This document shows, piece after piece, positions 30,477-39,696 of a stretch of DNA of 64,000 nt. Made by a program: the position numbers and the translations under genes. How positions within the stretch are numbered: the stretch's first letter is position 1; every line of letters starts with the position of its first letter. The stretch comes from Acidobacteriota bacterium (GTDB lineage Bacteria; Acidobacteriota; Terriglobia; Acidiferrales; UBA7541), in the NCBI GenBank assembly GCA_013289855.1, contig JABCZD010000009.1:117535-181534 (forward strand). The letters run 5' to 3'. The notes beneath the pieces are model-generated. The model did not search any database and had not been told where the DNA came from. It saw nothing but the letters and a program-made list of their open reading frames with translations.

Positions 30477-30597
30477 CAAATACGTGGCAATTTCTCTATA
30501 CTTCGCCTGTAGAAAACTGCGCCCGAACCTGACCGCTCTCGCCGAAGTTTCAGTACTCATAACCAATTAGTATCTAAATAACGGTCATAAGCGCATT

Positions 30598-30666
30598 ATA
30601 ATGAACATTTACGAAAGGTTGTGAAAACAAAGCAACTTAGAGTCCCTGTGTTTTCGCAACCTTTCG
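30598..30666 (+). other. TATAAT box followed by a long inverted repeat: possible structured RNA or operator
   Basis: TATAAT (30598-30603) is followed nine bases later by CGAAAGGTTGTGAAAAC (30612-30628). After a 21-base loop comes its near-perfect reverse complement (30650-30666, one mismatch). No good -35 box is seen and there is no T-run after the stem, so this is not an ordinary terminator. The region 30477-30686 has no other recognised content. Confidence 0.45.
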
Positions 30667-30686
30667 CGATTCCGCGGGGCCCTCTC

Positions 30687-31634
30687 CTACGGCACGGTCG
30701 CCGTCGGATGAAAATTACTCGCCACCAAACGAATCGAAATCAGGAAGCTACCCTTGCGTTTTCCTACCACCTCAAATTTTGCCGCATTATCCGCGCCACC
30801 GCTGCTAAGCTGTTTCGCCGGATTACCACCAGCCAAATCCGCGATGTCCGGCGACAGATTGCGCGCCTCCAGCGGCAACTTCGCCGTACTGCCGCGCACC
30901 GTCACGCGCAGCGCGCGACGTTCGGCATGCGCCAGCGGTGAAGCGTCCGCCTCCAGCGCCAGCTCCACAAAGGTAATCACAAACGGCGCGCCCACGCGTT
31001 TGCCGCAGGAAATCTCCACGCTGGCCGCACCGGGCTCCGCTTCCGACGGCGGCAGCACCACCAGCGACATCGGAGAGGCCGCCAGCACCAGCGCCCGCTG
31101 ACCGCCAATGCTCACTTGATTCGCGTCCGCATCCCCGCAGAAACCGTGCCCGTAAACATCGAAGCGATCCGTAATAGAAGCCACGCGCGGCACGCTCGTC
31201 ACTTCTAAGCCAGCAGCCTCGGCCTCCTTGGGAGAAAGCACCACGGAGCTAACTCGCCCCGCGCGCCCAGTGATGCTTCCGAAAATCACCCCGGGCGTTA
31301 GCGGCGCGACGAATAGCGCTCTGCCCGTGGCATCCGTCTTCAAACGATCACCATTGGAAAACGTCACGTCCACGCCCGGCGTGAGTCTGCCGTTCACATC
31401 CAAAACCGCTAACGTCGCGCGCTCTCCGGAAACGATCTGCCTCGGCAGCAGCAATATCCTGGCTCCCGACGCTGGCGGCGCGGCAGGCTGCGGAGGACTT
31501 TGCGTAACGGGCGCAGTGGCGGGCTGCGTCGCCTGCTGCGCGGCGCATAGCGAACAGCCGACAGCGCACACGGCCGATAGAATCACCAACGCCTCGACCA
31601 ACCAAAACATGCTCTGCAAATCCGACTTACGCAT
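30687..31634 (-). CDS. Exported protein with IPT/TIG-like Ig domain
   Basis: From the ATG at 31634 about 315 residues. Residues about 8-33 form a hydrophobic export signal (FWLVEALVILSAVCAVGCSLC) with several cysteines, so a lipoprotein cannot be excluded. A Pro/Ala/Gln-rich linker follows, then an Ig-like carrier domain (LDVNGRLTPGVDVTFSNGD) and an IPT/TIG-like domain (FDVYGHGFCGDADANQVSIGG). Such proteins are surface or periplasmic binding modules. Another ATG lies three codons upstream (31643); neither has a clear ribosome site. The neighbouring signalling operon is divergent. Confidence 0.7.
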   Translation of the reverse strand: MRKSDLQSMFWLVEALVILSAVCAVGCSLCAAQQATQPATAPVTQSPPQPAAPPASGARILLLPRQIVSGERATLAVLDVNGRLTPGVDVTFSNGDRLKTDATGRALFVAPLTPGVIFGSITGRAGRVSSVVLSPKEAEAAGLEVTSVPRVASITDRFDVYGHGFCGDADANQVSIGGQRALVLAASPMSLVVLPPSEAEPGAASVEISCGKRVGAPFVITFVELALEADASPLAHAERRALRVTVRGSTAKLPLEARNLSPDIADLAGGNPAKQLSSGGADNAAKFEVVGKRKGSFLISIRLVASNFHPTATVP

Positions 31635-31909
31635 GAACGTCATTGTAGTTGAGACCGCCAAACTCGCACCGGAAAAATGCCGAATCGCTTCACACCGGCA
31701 TCTCCCGCGGGTCTCCTGCGGAGCCTCCAACGCGCCTTCCCACATCGCGGAGCCGTCCCCCGAACCGCCCCCGGCCCTCTCCCAAAATGTGGCTAAAAAG
31801 CCCATAGTCAGTAGGGTTCACAGTCTTCCGCGCCAGCCGGGGGTCTGCTAGCGTAATCTCAGGTCCAAGTGTGTGGGCAGGGGTGTCCTCCCACCATTCA
31901 GGAGTTCGT

Positions 31910-32749
31910 GTGCGAATCAGAAGCGGCGGCGTAAGCGACGTGGGTCGCGTACGCTCGAACAACGAGGATTGCTACCGCATTGTCCCAGACATGGGACTCT
32001 TCGTTCTTTCTGACGGTATGGGCGGCGAAGCGCACGGCGAAGTCGCCAGCGCCTTGGCCGTCGAAACCGTCGTCAAGCACTGCGTCGAAGGCGAAAACAA
32101 TCCCGCCTTGCCCGTTTTTGGCGACACCCAAGCCGGCTGGAGCAGCAAGACCAAGCGCCTTTCCAGCGCCATTCACCTGGCCAACAAAAAAATATTTGAA
32201 TCCGCCGCCGAGCACTCCGAGCAGACCGGTATGGGCGCCACGCTCACCGCGCTCTGGATTGCCGACGACCGCATGAGCCTCGCGCACGTGGGCGACAGCC
32301 GCGCCTACGTCTTGCGCACCGGCTCGCTGCAACAGCTCACCAACGATCATTCGCTCGTCGCCGAACAGGTCCGTCGCGGCATTCTCACCACCGCGCAAGC
32401 TGAAGAGAGCGAAATGCAGAGCGTCTTGCTGCGCGCCTTGGGCGCGAATCTCGAAGTCGAAGTAGACGCCGAGGAGCACCCGCTTTTCCCGCGCGACGTT
32501 TTGTTGCTTTGCTCCGATGGCTTGACGCGCATGGTCACCGAGCCCGAAATCGCCGGCACCTTACAGTCCGATCCCGACCCTGCCAAATCCGCGGAAAAAT
32601 TAGTGGCCCTCGCCAACGAGAGCGGCGGCGCGGACAACATCACTGTCATCGTTGTAACCACTAACGCGGATTCCAAGAGTTGGTTTTCCTGGCTTTTCGG
32701 CGGCAAACACAAGTCCGCTAACGGCAACGGTATCGCAGGAGGAAAGTAA
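31910..32749 (+). CDS. PP2C-family Ser/Thr protein phosphatase
   Basis: The GTG at 31910, five bases after AGGAG, gives 279 residues. All PP2C metal and phosphate motifs are visible: SDVGRVRSNNEDCY, LSDGMGGEAHGEVAS, GMGATLTAL, HVGDSRAYVLR, CSDGLTRMV and GGADNITVIV. The enzyme removes phosphate from Ser/Thr using two metal ions, opposing Hanks-type kinases. A C-terminal extension after the catalytic core (SWFSWLFGGKHKS) may contact membrane or partner. One base separates its stop from the FHA gene, whose ribosome site lies inside this gene, so translation is coupled. Confidence 0.95.
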   Translation: MRIRSGGVSDVGRVRSNNEDCYRIVPDMGLFVLSDGMGGEAHGEVASALAVETVVKHCVEGENNPALPVFGDTQAGWSSKTKRLSSAIHLANKKIFESAAEHSEQTGMGATLTALWIADDRMSLAHVGDSRAYVLRTGSLQQLTNDHSLVAEQVRRGILTTAQAEESEMQSVLLRALGANLEVEVDAEEHPLFPRDVLLLCSDGLTRMVTEPEIAGTLQSDPDPAKSAEKLVALANESGGADNITVIVVTTNADSKSWFSWLFGGKHKSANGNGIAGGK

Positions 32750-32750
32750 T

Positions 32751-33476
32751 ATGGCGAAGCTCAGCCTGATGTTTGAAGAAAAACTGGTGAAAGAAGTCCC
32801 AGTCGGCAGCCGGGCCGTAAGTATTGGACGTTCCCCGGACAACGATCTCCCAGTGGATAATTTGGCGGTTTCCAATTATCATGCGCGCGTGTATTTTGAG
32901 GCTGGCAAATTGGTCGTCGAAGATCTGGACAGCCTGAACGGCACCTTCGTCAACGACATGCGCATCGAGCGCGCCACGCTGAAAGACGGCGACTCCATCT
33001 GGGTCGGCAAACACCACATCAAAGTGGACGCCCGCGGCGACGCTCCTGTGCCCTGGGATTCCGGCCGCAAAGCCAACGCTCCGCGCATCAACGAAACCAT
33101 GGTTCTGGACACCAAGGTTCGCCGCGACATGCTGCAGCAAGCCGCCGCCATGGGCGAACGCACCCAGTTTGCCGCCGGCCGCCTGAAAGTTCCCACCATC
33201 GTCGTCCTCACCGGCAGAACCGACCAGAAAGAATATGCCCTCACCAACAAGCTCACGGTCATCGGCAAATCCAGTCTCGCCACCGTGCGCCTCAAGGGCT
33301 GGTTCAAACCCGCCATGGCCGCGCAAATCAATCAGCGCGATGACGGCTATTACGTCGTCGCCGGCGACAAAGTCCCCAACGTCAACGGCGCTCCCATCTC
33401 CGGCCCGGTCCGCCTCAACGACGGCGATCTGCTGGAAATTTGTGGCGTGCGCTTGAATTTCATTTTCCGTGAGTAG
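32751..33476 (+). CDS. FHA-domain protein (two FHA-like modules)
   Basis: The 241-residue protein begins with a canonical FHA domain (about 1-95; SIGRSPDNDLPVDN, VSNYHARV, LNGTFVND), which binds phosphothreonine peptides. The middle contains threonines in acidic surroundings (NETMVLDT, GERTQF) that resemble kinase target sites. The C-terminal part (about 145-240) is a second, degenerate FHA-like fold (VIGKSSLATVRLKGW, VNGAPISGPVRLNDGD) lacking the typical SxxH. The ribosome site AGGAGGAA overlaps the phosphatase gene. It probably links a Ser/Thr kinase, the phosphatase and the downstream cyclase. Confidence 0.93.
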   Translation: MAKLSLMFEEKLVKEVPVGSRAVSIGRSPDNDLPVDNLAVSNYHARVYFEAGKLVVEDLDSLNGTFVNDMRIERATLKDGDSIWVGKHHIKVDARGDAPVPWDSGRKANAPRINETMVLDTKVRRDMLQQAAAMGERTQFAAGRLKVPTIVVLTGRTDQKEYALTNKLTVIGKSSLATVRLKGWFKPAMAAQINQRDDGYYVVAGDKVPNVNGAPISGPVRLNDGDLLEICGVRLNFIFRE

Positions 33477-33488
33477 CGCGCTTTCCTA

Positions 33489-35921
33489 ATGCCCGCCCCA
33501 CCAGCCAAAAACACACGCGGTCTCGGCATCCTCCATCTTGTCGAACTGCTTGAAGCTTGGTGGCACCACCGCGTTTCCTTCCTCATCAGCCTGATCATCA
33601 CCCTCGCCGCTCTCACCCTGTATTACTTCACTTTTTTCGGTGAACGCCCTACTCCGATCTTCGCCTTTCTCCAGCGCTTCGAGTACGACTCGCTGGACAC
33701 CCGCTTCCGTTATCGCCCTCCCAGCGCCACACCCGCCGATCCGGCCATCGTCATCGTGGACATCGATCAACACTCGCAAGAAGTCCTGGGGCACTGGCCT
33801 TTCTCTTGGTCGTATTTCGCCAACCTCCTGGACATCCTGCGCGGCGACGGCGCCTCCGTCGCGGGCTTCGACATCACCTTCAGCAAACCCGAGGTCAGCG
33901 CCGCCTCCATCCAGGCCTTTGAGAAAGCTTTGCAAGACAGAAAAGAACGCATCGCGCGAGTCGACAGCCGCCTCGCCGCCGAACTTGAGGGCCTCGCGAC
34001 TGCGTCCAATGCCGACCAGCAATTTGCCGCCGCCATCAAAAGATTCGGCCCCGTTGTCCTGGGTAACTATTTTCTCTACACCGAATCCGACTTGCGCGAC
34101 ATCGACTCCGCCGTCCTCGACGCCTACGCCAAGCAACTAAGCTTCTTCTGCATTCCTGAAGTCGAAGTGGTTAAGAGCCGCGCCGCGTTCGGCAAGCAAG
34201 ACTATGCGAACCTCATCGCCAAATATCGCCTTGCTCAACTCATCCCCCAGGGTGCCGAAGCCAATCTCGACATCTTCACCAACGCGCTCTCCGGCGCATC
34301 CTCCGGCACCGGCTTCTTCAACGCCCCATCGGACACCGACGGTATCGTGCGCACCGCCACCATGGTGCTCCCCTACGGTCGCTCCGAAGACGTTCACGAG
34401 TGGGATCTCTACGGTTCGCTCGACGTTATGACCGTTCGAGCCTACCTCGGAGTCCGCGACGACCTGTTGCTCACGTATGGCGAAACCGGCATCAAGGACA
34501 TTCAGTTCGGCGACAAGGCCCGAGTTGTGCCCAACGATATCGGCCAAGCGCTCATCAACTATCACGGCCCCGCCAACACCTATTCGCACTATTCCATGGC
34601 CGAAGTTCTCGACGGGAAAATCCCGCCCGCCACCTTCCGCGGCAAAATTGTCCTCATCGGTGCCACCGCCACCGGCATCGGCGATATCAAGTCCACTCCC
34701 TATGGCGGCACCGACTATCCTGGTATCGAAGTCCACGCTAACGTTATCGACAACCTGCTGCACGGAAATTTCCTCCAGCGCGGCGCGAAGCAGCAGTTGC
34801 TCGACGCAGTTGTAATTTTGCTGCTCGGCGTTCCCCTCGGCCTTTTCATGGCCCTCGTTCCGCCGCGCTTCATGTGGTTCGGCTTGAGCCTTTTGGCCCC
34901 ATTGGTATGGGTGGACTATCGCGCCTTCGTCAACGGCTGGTGGCTCAATTTTTCGATTCCCGCAATCACCATCACCGCCAACGTCCTGCTCGTCTCCCTG
35001 TATCGCGCCCTCGTTGAAGAAAAAGAAAAGCGCCGCGTGCGCACCGCCTTCGGACAATACGTCAGTCCTGAAGTCATCCGCCGCCTGCTCCTCAATCCGC
35101 AACTCGTCGAGCCGCGCAAAACCGAAATCAGCGTCATGTTTAGCGACATTCGCGGCTTCACCACCATTTCCGAGCAGCTCGATGCCCAGGAGCTCGCCGG
35201 CTTCCTCAACGAATATCTTTCCGACATGACCGGCATCGTCTTCAAATACTCCGGCACACTGGACAAATATATCGGTGATGCGGTGATGGCTTTCTGGGGC
35301 GCTCCTTTTGAAGTCGAGGCCCACGCCGTAAAAGCCTGCCAAAGCGCGCTCGAAATGATGAAGCGCGTGCACGAGATGCAACAAAAATGGCTGGCCGAAG
35401 GTCGCCCACACCTCGATATCGGCATTGGCATCAACACCGGCGGCGCCAGCGTCGGCAACATGGGCTCCTCGCTGCGCTACGGTTACACCGCGCTGGGCGA
35501 CACCGTAAATCTCTCTTCCCGTCTCGAAGGTCTGAACAAAGACTACGGCACCCACATTATCGTCAACGAGAGTACCTTCTCCGCCGCCTCTACCGCCGGT
35601 TTTGTATTCCGCGAGTTGGACCTCATCCGCGTAAAAGGTAAAAAACTCCCCGTAACCATTTACGAGTTGGTCGGCCGCGCCGGCGAACCATCCGACTATG
35701 GCCCGCCTGAAGCCGCGCAATCCCGCCTCGAGGATTTCCGCCTCGCTCGCGAACTCTACCGTCAGCGCCAGTGGGAAGCCGCGCAAAAAGCCTTCGAGAC
35801 CATTCTCGCCAAGTGGGAGACCGACGGCCCCGCGCGCACCTATTGGAAGCGTTGCCAGGAATATCTCTTTGACGAACCACCGTCCGGCTGGGACGGCGTC
35901 TTCACTATGACGCACAAGTAG
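33489..35921 (+). CDS. CHASE2-domain adenylate/guanylate cyclase (class III)
   Basis: An 810-residue membrane receptor. One N-terminal membrane helix (VSFLISLIITLAALTLYYF) precedes a periplasmic CHASE2 sensor (about 60-410; AIVIVDIDQHS, GFDITFSKP, GKIVLIGATATG). Three membrane helices follow (about 435-510), then the catalytic domain with metal residues in MFSDIRGFT and DAVMAFWG, the adenine-site lysine in TLDKYIGD, and the transition-state Asn and Arg in GDTVNLSSRLE. All catalytic residues are present, so an active cyclase is expected; I favour ATP as substrate but GTP is possible. It lies 12 bases after the FHA gene in the same operon. Confidence 0.94.
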   Translation: MPAPPAKNTRGLGILHLVELLEAWWHHRVSFLISLIITLAALTLYYFTFFGERPTPIFAFLQRFEYDSLDTRFRYRPPSATPADPAIVIVDIDQHSQEVLGHWPFSWSYFANLLDILRGDGASVAGFDITFSKPEVSAASIQAFEKALQDRKERIARVDSRLAAELEGLATASNADQQFAAAIKRFGPVVLGNYFLYTESDLRDIDSAVLDAYAKQLSFFCIPEVEVVKSRAAFGKQDYANLIAKYRLAQLIPQGAEANLDIFTNALSGASSGTGFFNAPSDTDGIVRTATMVLPYGRSEDVHEWDLYGSLDVMTVRAYLGVRDDLLLTYGETGIKDIQFGDKARVVPNDIGQALINYHGPANTYSHYSMAEVLDGKIPPATFRGKIVLIGATATGIGDIKSTPYGGTDYPGIEVHANVIDNLLHGNFLQRGAKQQLLDAVVILLLGVPLGLFMALVPPRFMWFGLSLLAPLVWVDYRAFVNGWWLNFSIPAITITANVLLVSLYRALVEEKEKRRVRTAFGQYVSPEVIRRLLLNPQLVEPRKTEISVMFSDIRGFTTISEQLDAQELAGFLNEYLSDMTGIVFKYSGTLDKYIGDAVMAFWGAPFEVEAHAVKACQSALEMMKRVHEMQQKWLAEGRPHLDIGIGINTGGASVGNMGSSLRYGYTALGDTVNLSSRLEGLNKDYGTHIIVNESTFSAASTAGFVFRELDLIRVKGKKLPVTIYELVGRAGEPSDYGPPEAAQSRLEDFRLARELYRQRQWEAAQKAFETILAKWETDGPARTYWKRCQEYLFDEPPSGWDGVFTMTHK

Positions 35922-36387
35922 CAGCGCAAAAGAAGATCCGCAGATAACACCACAAGACGATCAAAGCGAACACACCATTCGCTGACCCACAAATAAGGGT
36001 CGCCGACTTTTGTGCCAAGAACGCACTCGCCGATCCCCCTCATGCCATTCCGGCATTCGCGTACCAACTGCCTATATAGCGGCATCCAAACGTTGCGGGA
36101 CAGAGCAGAATGCAAAACTCAATTTCCTACAATTCGCTGCAAACAATAAACTTAGTTGATTATGACGGTGCCGCCTTATTGGCACTAGGTTTGCAAATGT
36201 CCTAAAGGTACAGTTGGCAATGATTCGCCGCTGCGGGATGTCCGGGCGCCAGGCGTACCCGAAGGAATGCCTCGGCGAATCTAAACGAGGGAATACTCTT
36301 ATCCTTTACGATTGCGATTTTGGCGGCCGCACGGAACTCGCTCCGCGTCGCCCTGCCGGGGCTCAGCCCAAGGAAGACTCACTCTAA
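35922..36387 (+). other. Intergenic regulatory region upstream of the RND operon
   Basis: This 466-base gap contains the sigma-54 promoter at 36179-36195 and, about 125 bases upstream of it, the inverted repeat ATGCC-N5-GGCAT (36042-36056). That is a suitable place for an enhancer-binding protein site. A leader of about 180 bases precedes the pump gene. No coding frame looks convincing. Confidence 0.55.
36179..36195 (+). promoter_or_regulatory. Sigma-54 (RpoN) promoter of the RND efflux operon
   Basis: TTGGCACTAGGTTTGCA matches the consensus TGGCAC-N5-TTGCA at every conserved base. GG (36181-36182) and GC (36193-36194) are separated by exactly ten bases. Transcription would begin near 36206. 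Sigma-54 promoters need an AAA+ activator, which is not encoded next to the operon. Confidence 0.85.
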
Positions 36388-39300
36388 ATGTGGATTGTCC
36401 GATTAGCGCTTGCCCGTCCCTACACCTTTATCGTCATGGCGCTGGTCATCATTCTGCTCACGCCGGTTGTCCTGTTGCGCACTCCCACGGATATTTTCCC
36501 GGACATCAACATCCCGGTCATCAGCTTGGTGTGGAACTTCACCGGTCTCGAGCCGCAGGACATGGAGCAGCGCATTACCTCCAACTCCGAGCGCGCCGTC
36601 ACCACGCTGGTAAACGACGTCGAGCACATCGAATCGCAATCCCTCAACGGCATCGCGGTGGTCAAAATCTATTTCCAGCCGCACGCCAACGTGCAAACCG
36701 CCCTGGCGCAAACCACCGCCATCGTGCAGACCATTCTCAAGCAACTGCCCCCGGGCATAACACCTCCGCTCGTCGCCATCTATTCCGCGTCTACCGTTCC
36801 CGTCATTCAAATCGGTCTCACCAGCGACAACCTCAGCGAGCAGGCGATTTTCGACTACGGCAACAACTTTATCCGCACGCAACTCGCCACCGTGCAGGGC
36901 GCGGCGCTGCCCTTTCCCTACGGCGGCAAGCAGCGCCTGATCTCCGTGGACCTGGACTCGCAAGCCTTGCAATCCAAGGGTCTCTCTCCCGTGGACATCG
37001 TCAACGCCGTCAACGCCCAAAATCTTTTGCTGCCCACCGGAACCGTAAAACTGGACACCATCGAATACAACGTCGAGCTGAACGGCGCTCCGCGCACCGT
37101 CCAGGAATTGAACGACCTGCCGATCAAAACCGTGAACGGCGCCACCATCTACATGCGCGAAGTGGCCCACATCCGCGACGGCTTCTCTCCGCAAACCAAC
37201 ATCGTGCGCGCCAACGGCCAGCGCGGCGTGCTCATGAGCGTTTACAAAATTGGCTCGGCCTCCACGCTGGATATCGTCGCGCGCGTCAAACAAACCCTCC
37301 AGTTTTACTCCTCCTCGCTTCCCGAAGGACTGCACGTCACCACGTTTTTCGATCAATCGCTTTTTGTGCGCGCTTCCATTCAGGGGGTTTTGCGCGAGGC
37401 CTTGATCGCCGCGGTGCTCACTGCGCTGATGATTCTGATCTTCCTTGGCAACTGGAAGAGCACCATCATTATTGCCGTCTCCATCCCGCTTTCGATTCTT
37501 GTCAGCATCCTCTGCCTCAGCGCCCTCGGCGAAACCATCAACATCATGACCCTCGGCGGCCTCGCCCTCGCCGTCGGCATCCTGGTCGACGACGCCACGG
37601 TAGAAATTGAAAACATCAATCGCAACCTGGCCATGGGCAAGGAAACCGTGCAAGCCATTCTCGACGGCGCGCAGCAGATTGCCGTGCCCGCCTTCGTTTC
37701 CACGCTGTGTATCTGCATCGTCTTCATCCCGATGTTTTTTCTTTCCGGCGTGGCCAGGTTCCTTTTCGTGCCGCTCGCCGAAGCCGTCAGCTTTGCGATG
37801 CTGGCTTCCTACATGTGGTCGCGCACCATCGTCCCCACTCTGGCCATGTACCTCCTCAGCGCCGACGACGAGTACGACCCGGAAAAACATCGCGGTGAAA
37901 AACAGGGCTTTTTCCGCCGCCTGCAGCAGAAGTTCGAGCATGGCTTTGAGCGTTTTCGCGACGGCTATCACAGTGCCTTGAACGTCGCGCTTACCAGGTC
38001 CACGCTCTTCGCCGCCTGTTTTCTTGCTTTCTGTGTGCTCAGCTCCGGCTTGATCTTTTTCCTGGGCCGCGACTTTTTCCCTCGTGTCGATGCCGGGCAG
38101 ATTCGCTTGCACTTTCGTGCGCGCACCGGTCTGCGCATTGAAGAAACCGCGCGTCTGGCCGACCAAGTGGACGGCGTGATTCGCGAAACCATTCCGAAAG
38201 CCGAGTTGGAGACCCTGCTGGACAATCTTGGCGTCCCTTACAGCGGCATCAACCTCAGCTACAGCAACTCCGGTACCTTCGGTACCTCGGATGCCGAAAT
38301 TCTGGTGCAGCTAAACGAGCACCGCAGCAAGCCCACCGAAGCGTACATTCAGGATCTCCGCGCAAAACTGCCCGCGCGCTTTCCCGGCGTGCAATTCTTT
38401 TTCCAGCCTGCGGACATCGTTACGCAGATTCTCAATTTCGGCGTCCCCGCGCCCATCGACGTCGAAGTCACCGGTGCGAACCAGCAGGGAAACTATCTCG
38501 TCGCGGAAAAGCTCGCCAACCAAATCAAGCATATTCCCGGCGCCGTGGATGTCCACGTACAGCAGGCCTTTGACAGCCCCACCTTGCGCATGGACATTGA
38601 CCGCACCCGCGCGCAAACCGTCGGGCTGCAAGCCCGCGACGTCGCCTCCAACGTTTTGGTCTCCCTAAGTTCCAGTTTTCAGACCGCCCCGGCATTCTGG
38701 CTCGATCCCAAGAATGGCGTCAGCTACAACGTCGCCGTGCAAACTCCGCAATATCGCGTGGACACTTATCAGGAGTTGCAGAACACCCCCATCAACGGAC
38801 CTTCGCCTACCACCCCTTCGCAAATTCTCGCCAACCTGGCGCAGACTTCCACTGTCGCCCGCCCTGCGGTCATTTCTCATTACAACGTGCAGCCCATGAT
38901 CAATGTTTATGCCTCCGTGGATGGCCGGGATCTCGGCGCGGTGGCCGACGAAATTGCCAAGCGCGTCAAAGGCGTCGAAAGCCAACTGCCCAAGGGCAGC
39001 CACATCGTGATGCGCGGGCAGGTGCTCACCATGCGCAGTTCTTTTACCGGGCTGGGCTTCGGCCTGGTCGGCGCCATCGTGCTGGTGTACCTGCTGATCG
39101 TCGTCAATTTCCAGTCTTGGCTCGATCCCTTCATCATCATCACCGCGTTGCCTGGCGCGCTCGCCGGCATCTGCTGGATGCTGCTGCTTACCCACACCAC
39201 GTTGAACGTGCCCTCGCTCACCGGAGCGATCATGTCCGTCGGCGTAGCCACCGCCAACAGTATCCTGATGGTATCCTTCGCCCGCGAACAGCTCGACGAA

Positions 39301-39603
39301 GGCAAGAACGCCCATGACGCGGCGCTGCAGGCGGGCTTTGTGCGTGTCCGTCCGGTGATCATGACTGCGCTCGCCATGATCATCGGTATGATCCCTATGG
39401 CTTTGGGGCTTGGCGAAGGCGGCGAACAGAACGCTCCCTTGGGGCGCGCGGTAATCGGCGGCTTGCTCTTCGCCACCTTTGCCACCCTGTTCTTCGTTCC
39501 GTGCGTTTTTTCCATTATCCATGGGCGTCGCCAGAAAAATTCCGAGGAATCTGGGACGCGGTACGAAGCTGGTGAACCGGGCGGAGCGCCGTCGCTCGCG
39601 TGA
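36388..39603 (+). CDS. RND efflux pump inner-membrane subunit (AcrB/HAE1 family)
   Basis: At 1071 residues it has the typical length of a homotrimeric RND transporter with 12 membrane helices and two large periplasmic loops. The first helix region reads ARPYTFIVMALVIILL. Helix 4 contains the proton-relay pair in AVGILVDDATVEIENI, and the C-terminal helices read GAIVLVYLLIVVNFQSWLDP and MSVGVATANSILMVSF. It would export lipophilic compounds or metabolites by proton antiport. It is the first gene of a pump-adaptor-outer-membrane factor operon with 93 bases to the adaptor gene. Substrate is unknown. Confidence 0.95.
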   Translation: MWIVRLALARPYTFIVMALVIILLTPVVLLRTPTDIFPDINIPVISLVWNFTGLEPQDMEQRITSNSERAVTTLVNDVEHIESQSLNGIAVVKIYFQPHANVQTALAQTTAIVQTILKQLPPGITPPLVAIYSASTVPVIQIGLTSDNLSEQAIFDYGNNFIRTQLATVQGAALPFPYGGKQRLISVDLDSQALQSKGLSPVDIVNAVNAQNLLLPTGTVKLDTIEYNVELNGAPRTVQELNDLPIKTVNGATIYMREVAHIRDGFSPQTNIVRANGQRGVLMSVYKIGSASTLDIVARVKQTLQFYSSSLPEGLHVTTFFDQSLFVRASIQGVLREALIAAVLTALMILIFLGNWKSTIIIAVSIPLSILVSILCLSALGETINIMTLGGLALAVGILVDDATVEIENINRNLAMGKETVQAILDGAQQIAVPAFVSTLCICIVFIPMFFLSGVARFLFVPLAEAVSFAMLASYMWSRTIVPTLAMYLLSADDEYDPEKHRGEKQGFFRRLQQKFEHGFERFRDGYHSALNVALTRSTLFAACFLAFCVLSSGLIFFLGRDFFPRVDAGQIRLHFRARTGLRIEETARLADQVDGVIRETIPKAELETLLDNLGVPYSGINLSYSNSGTFGTSDAEILVQLNEHRSKPTEAYIQDLRAKLPARFPGVQFFFQPADIVTQILNFGVPAPIDVEVTGANQQGNYLVAEKLANQIKHIPGAVDVHVQQAFDSPTLRMDIDRTRAQTVGLQARDVASNVLVSLSSSFQTAPAFWLDPKNGVSYNVAVQTPQYRVDTYQELQNTPINGPSPTTPSQILANLAQTSTVARPAVISHYNVQPMINVYASVDGRDLGAVADEIAKRVKGVESQLPKGSHIVMRGQVLTMRSSFTGLGFGLVGAIVLVYLLIVVNFQSWLDPFIIITALPGALAGICWMLLLTHTTLNVPSLTGAIMSVGVATANSILMVSFAREQLDEGKNAHDAALQAGFVRVRPVIMTALAMIIGMIPMALGLGEGGEQNAPLGRAVIGGLLFATFATLFFVPCVFSIIHGRRQKNSEESGTRYEAGEPGGAPSLA

Positions 39604-39696
39604 TTCGTGCCAAGCCCTGGGGCGCGCGCTGTGCAGCTTGGCGCCGGTAACCGGTAAAATGGCATTGCTGATTCGTAGGAAACGGAGTGCAGTCTG

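Noticed and set aside
34137..35915. A 592-codon open frame antisense to the cyclase gene
   Set aside because: A mirror of the GC-rich codon pattern; the plus strand encodes a complete CHASE2-cyclase with all catalytic residues.
36403..38166. A 587-codon open frame antisense to the RND pump gene
   Set aside because: The product is Asp/Gly/His/Val-rich and low in structure, as expected for the complement of a conserved transporter gene.
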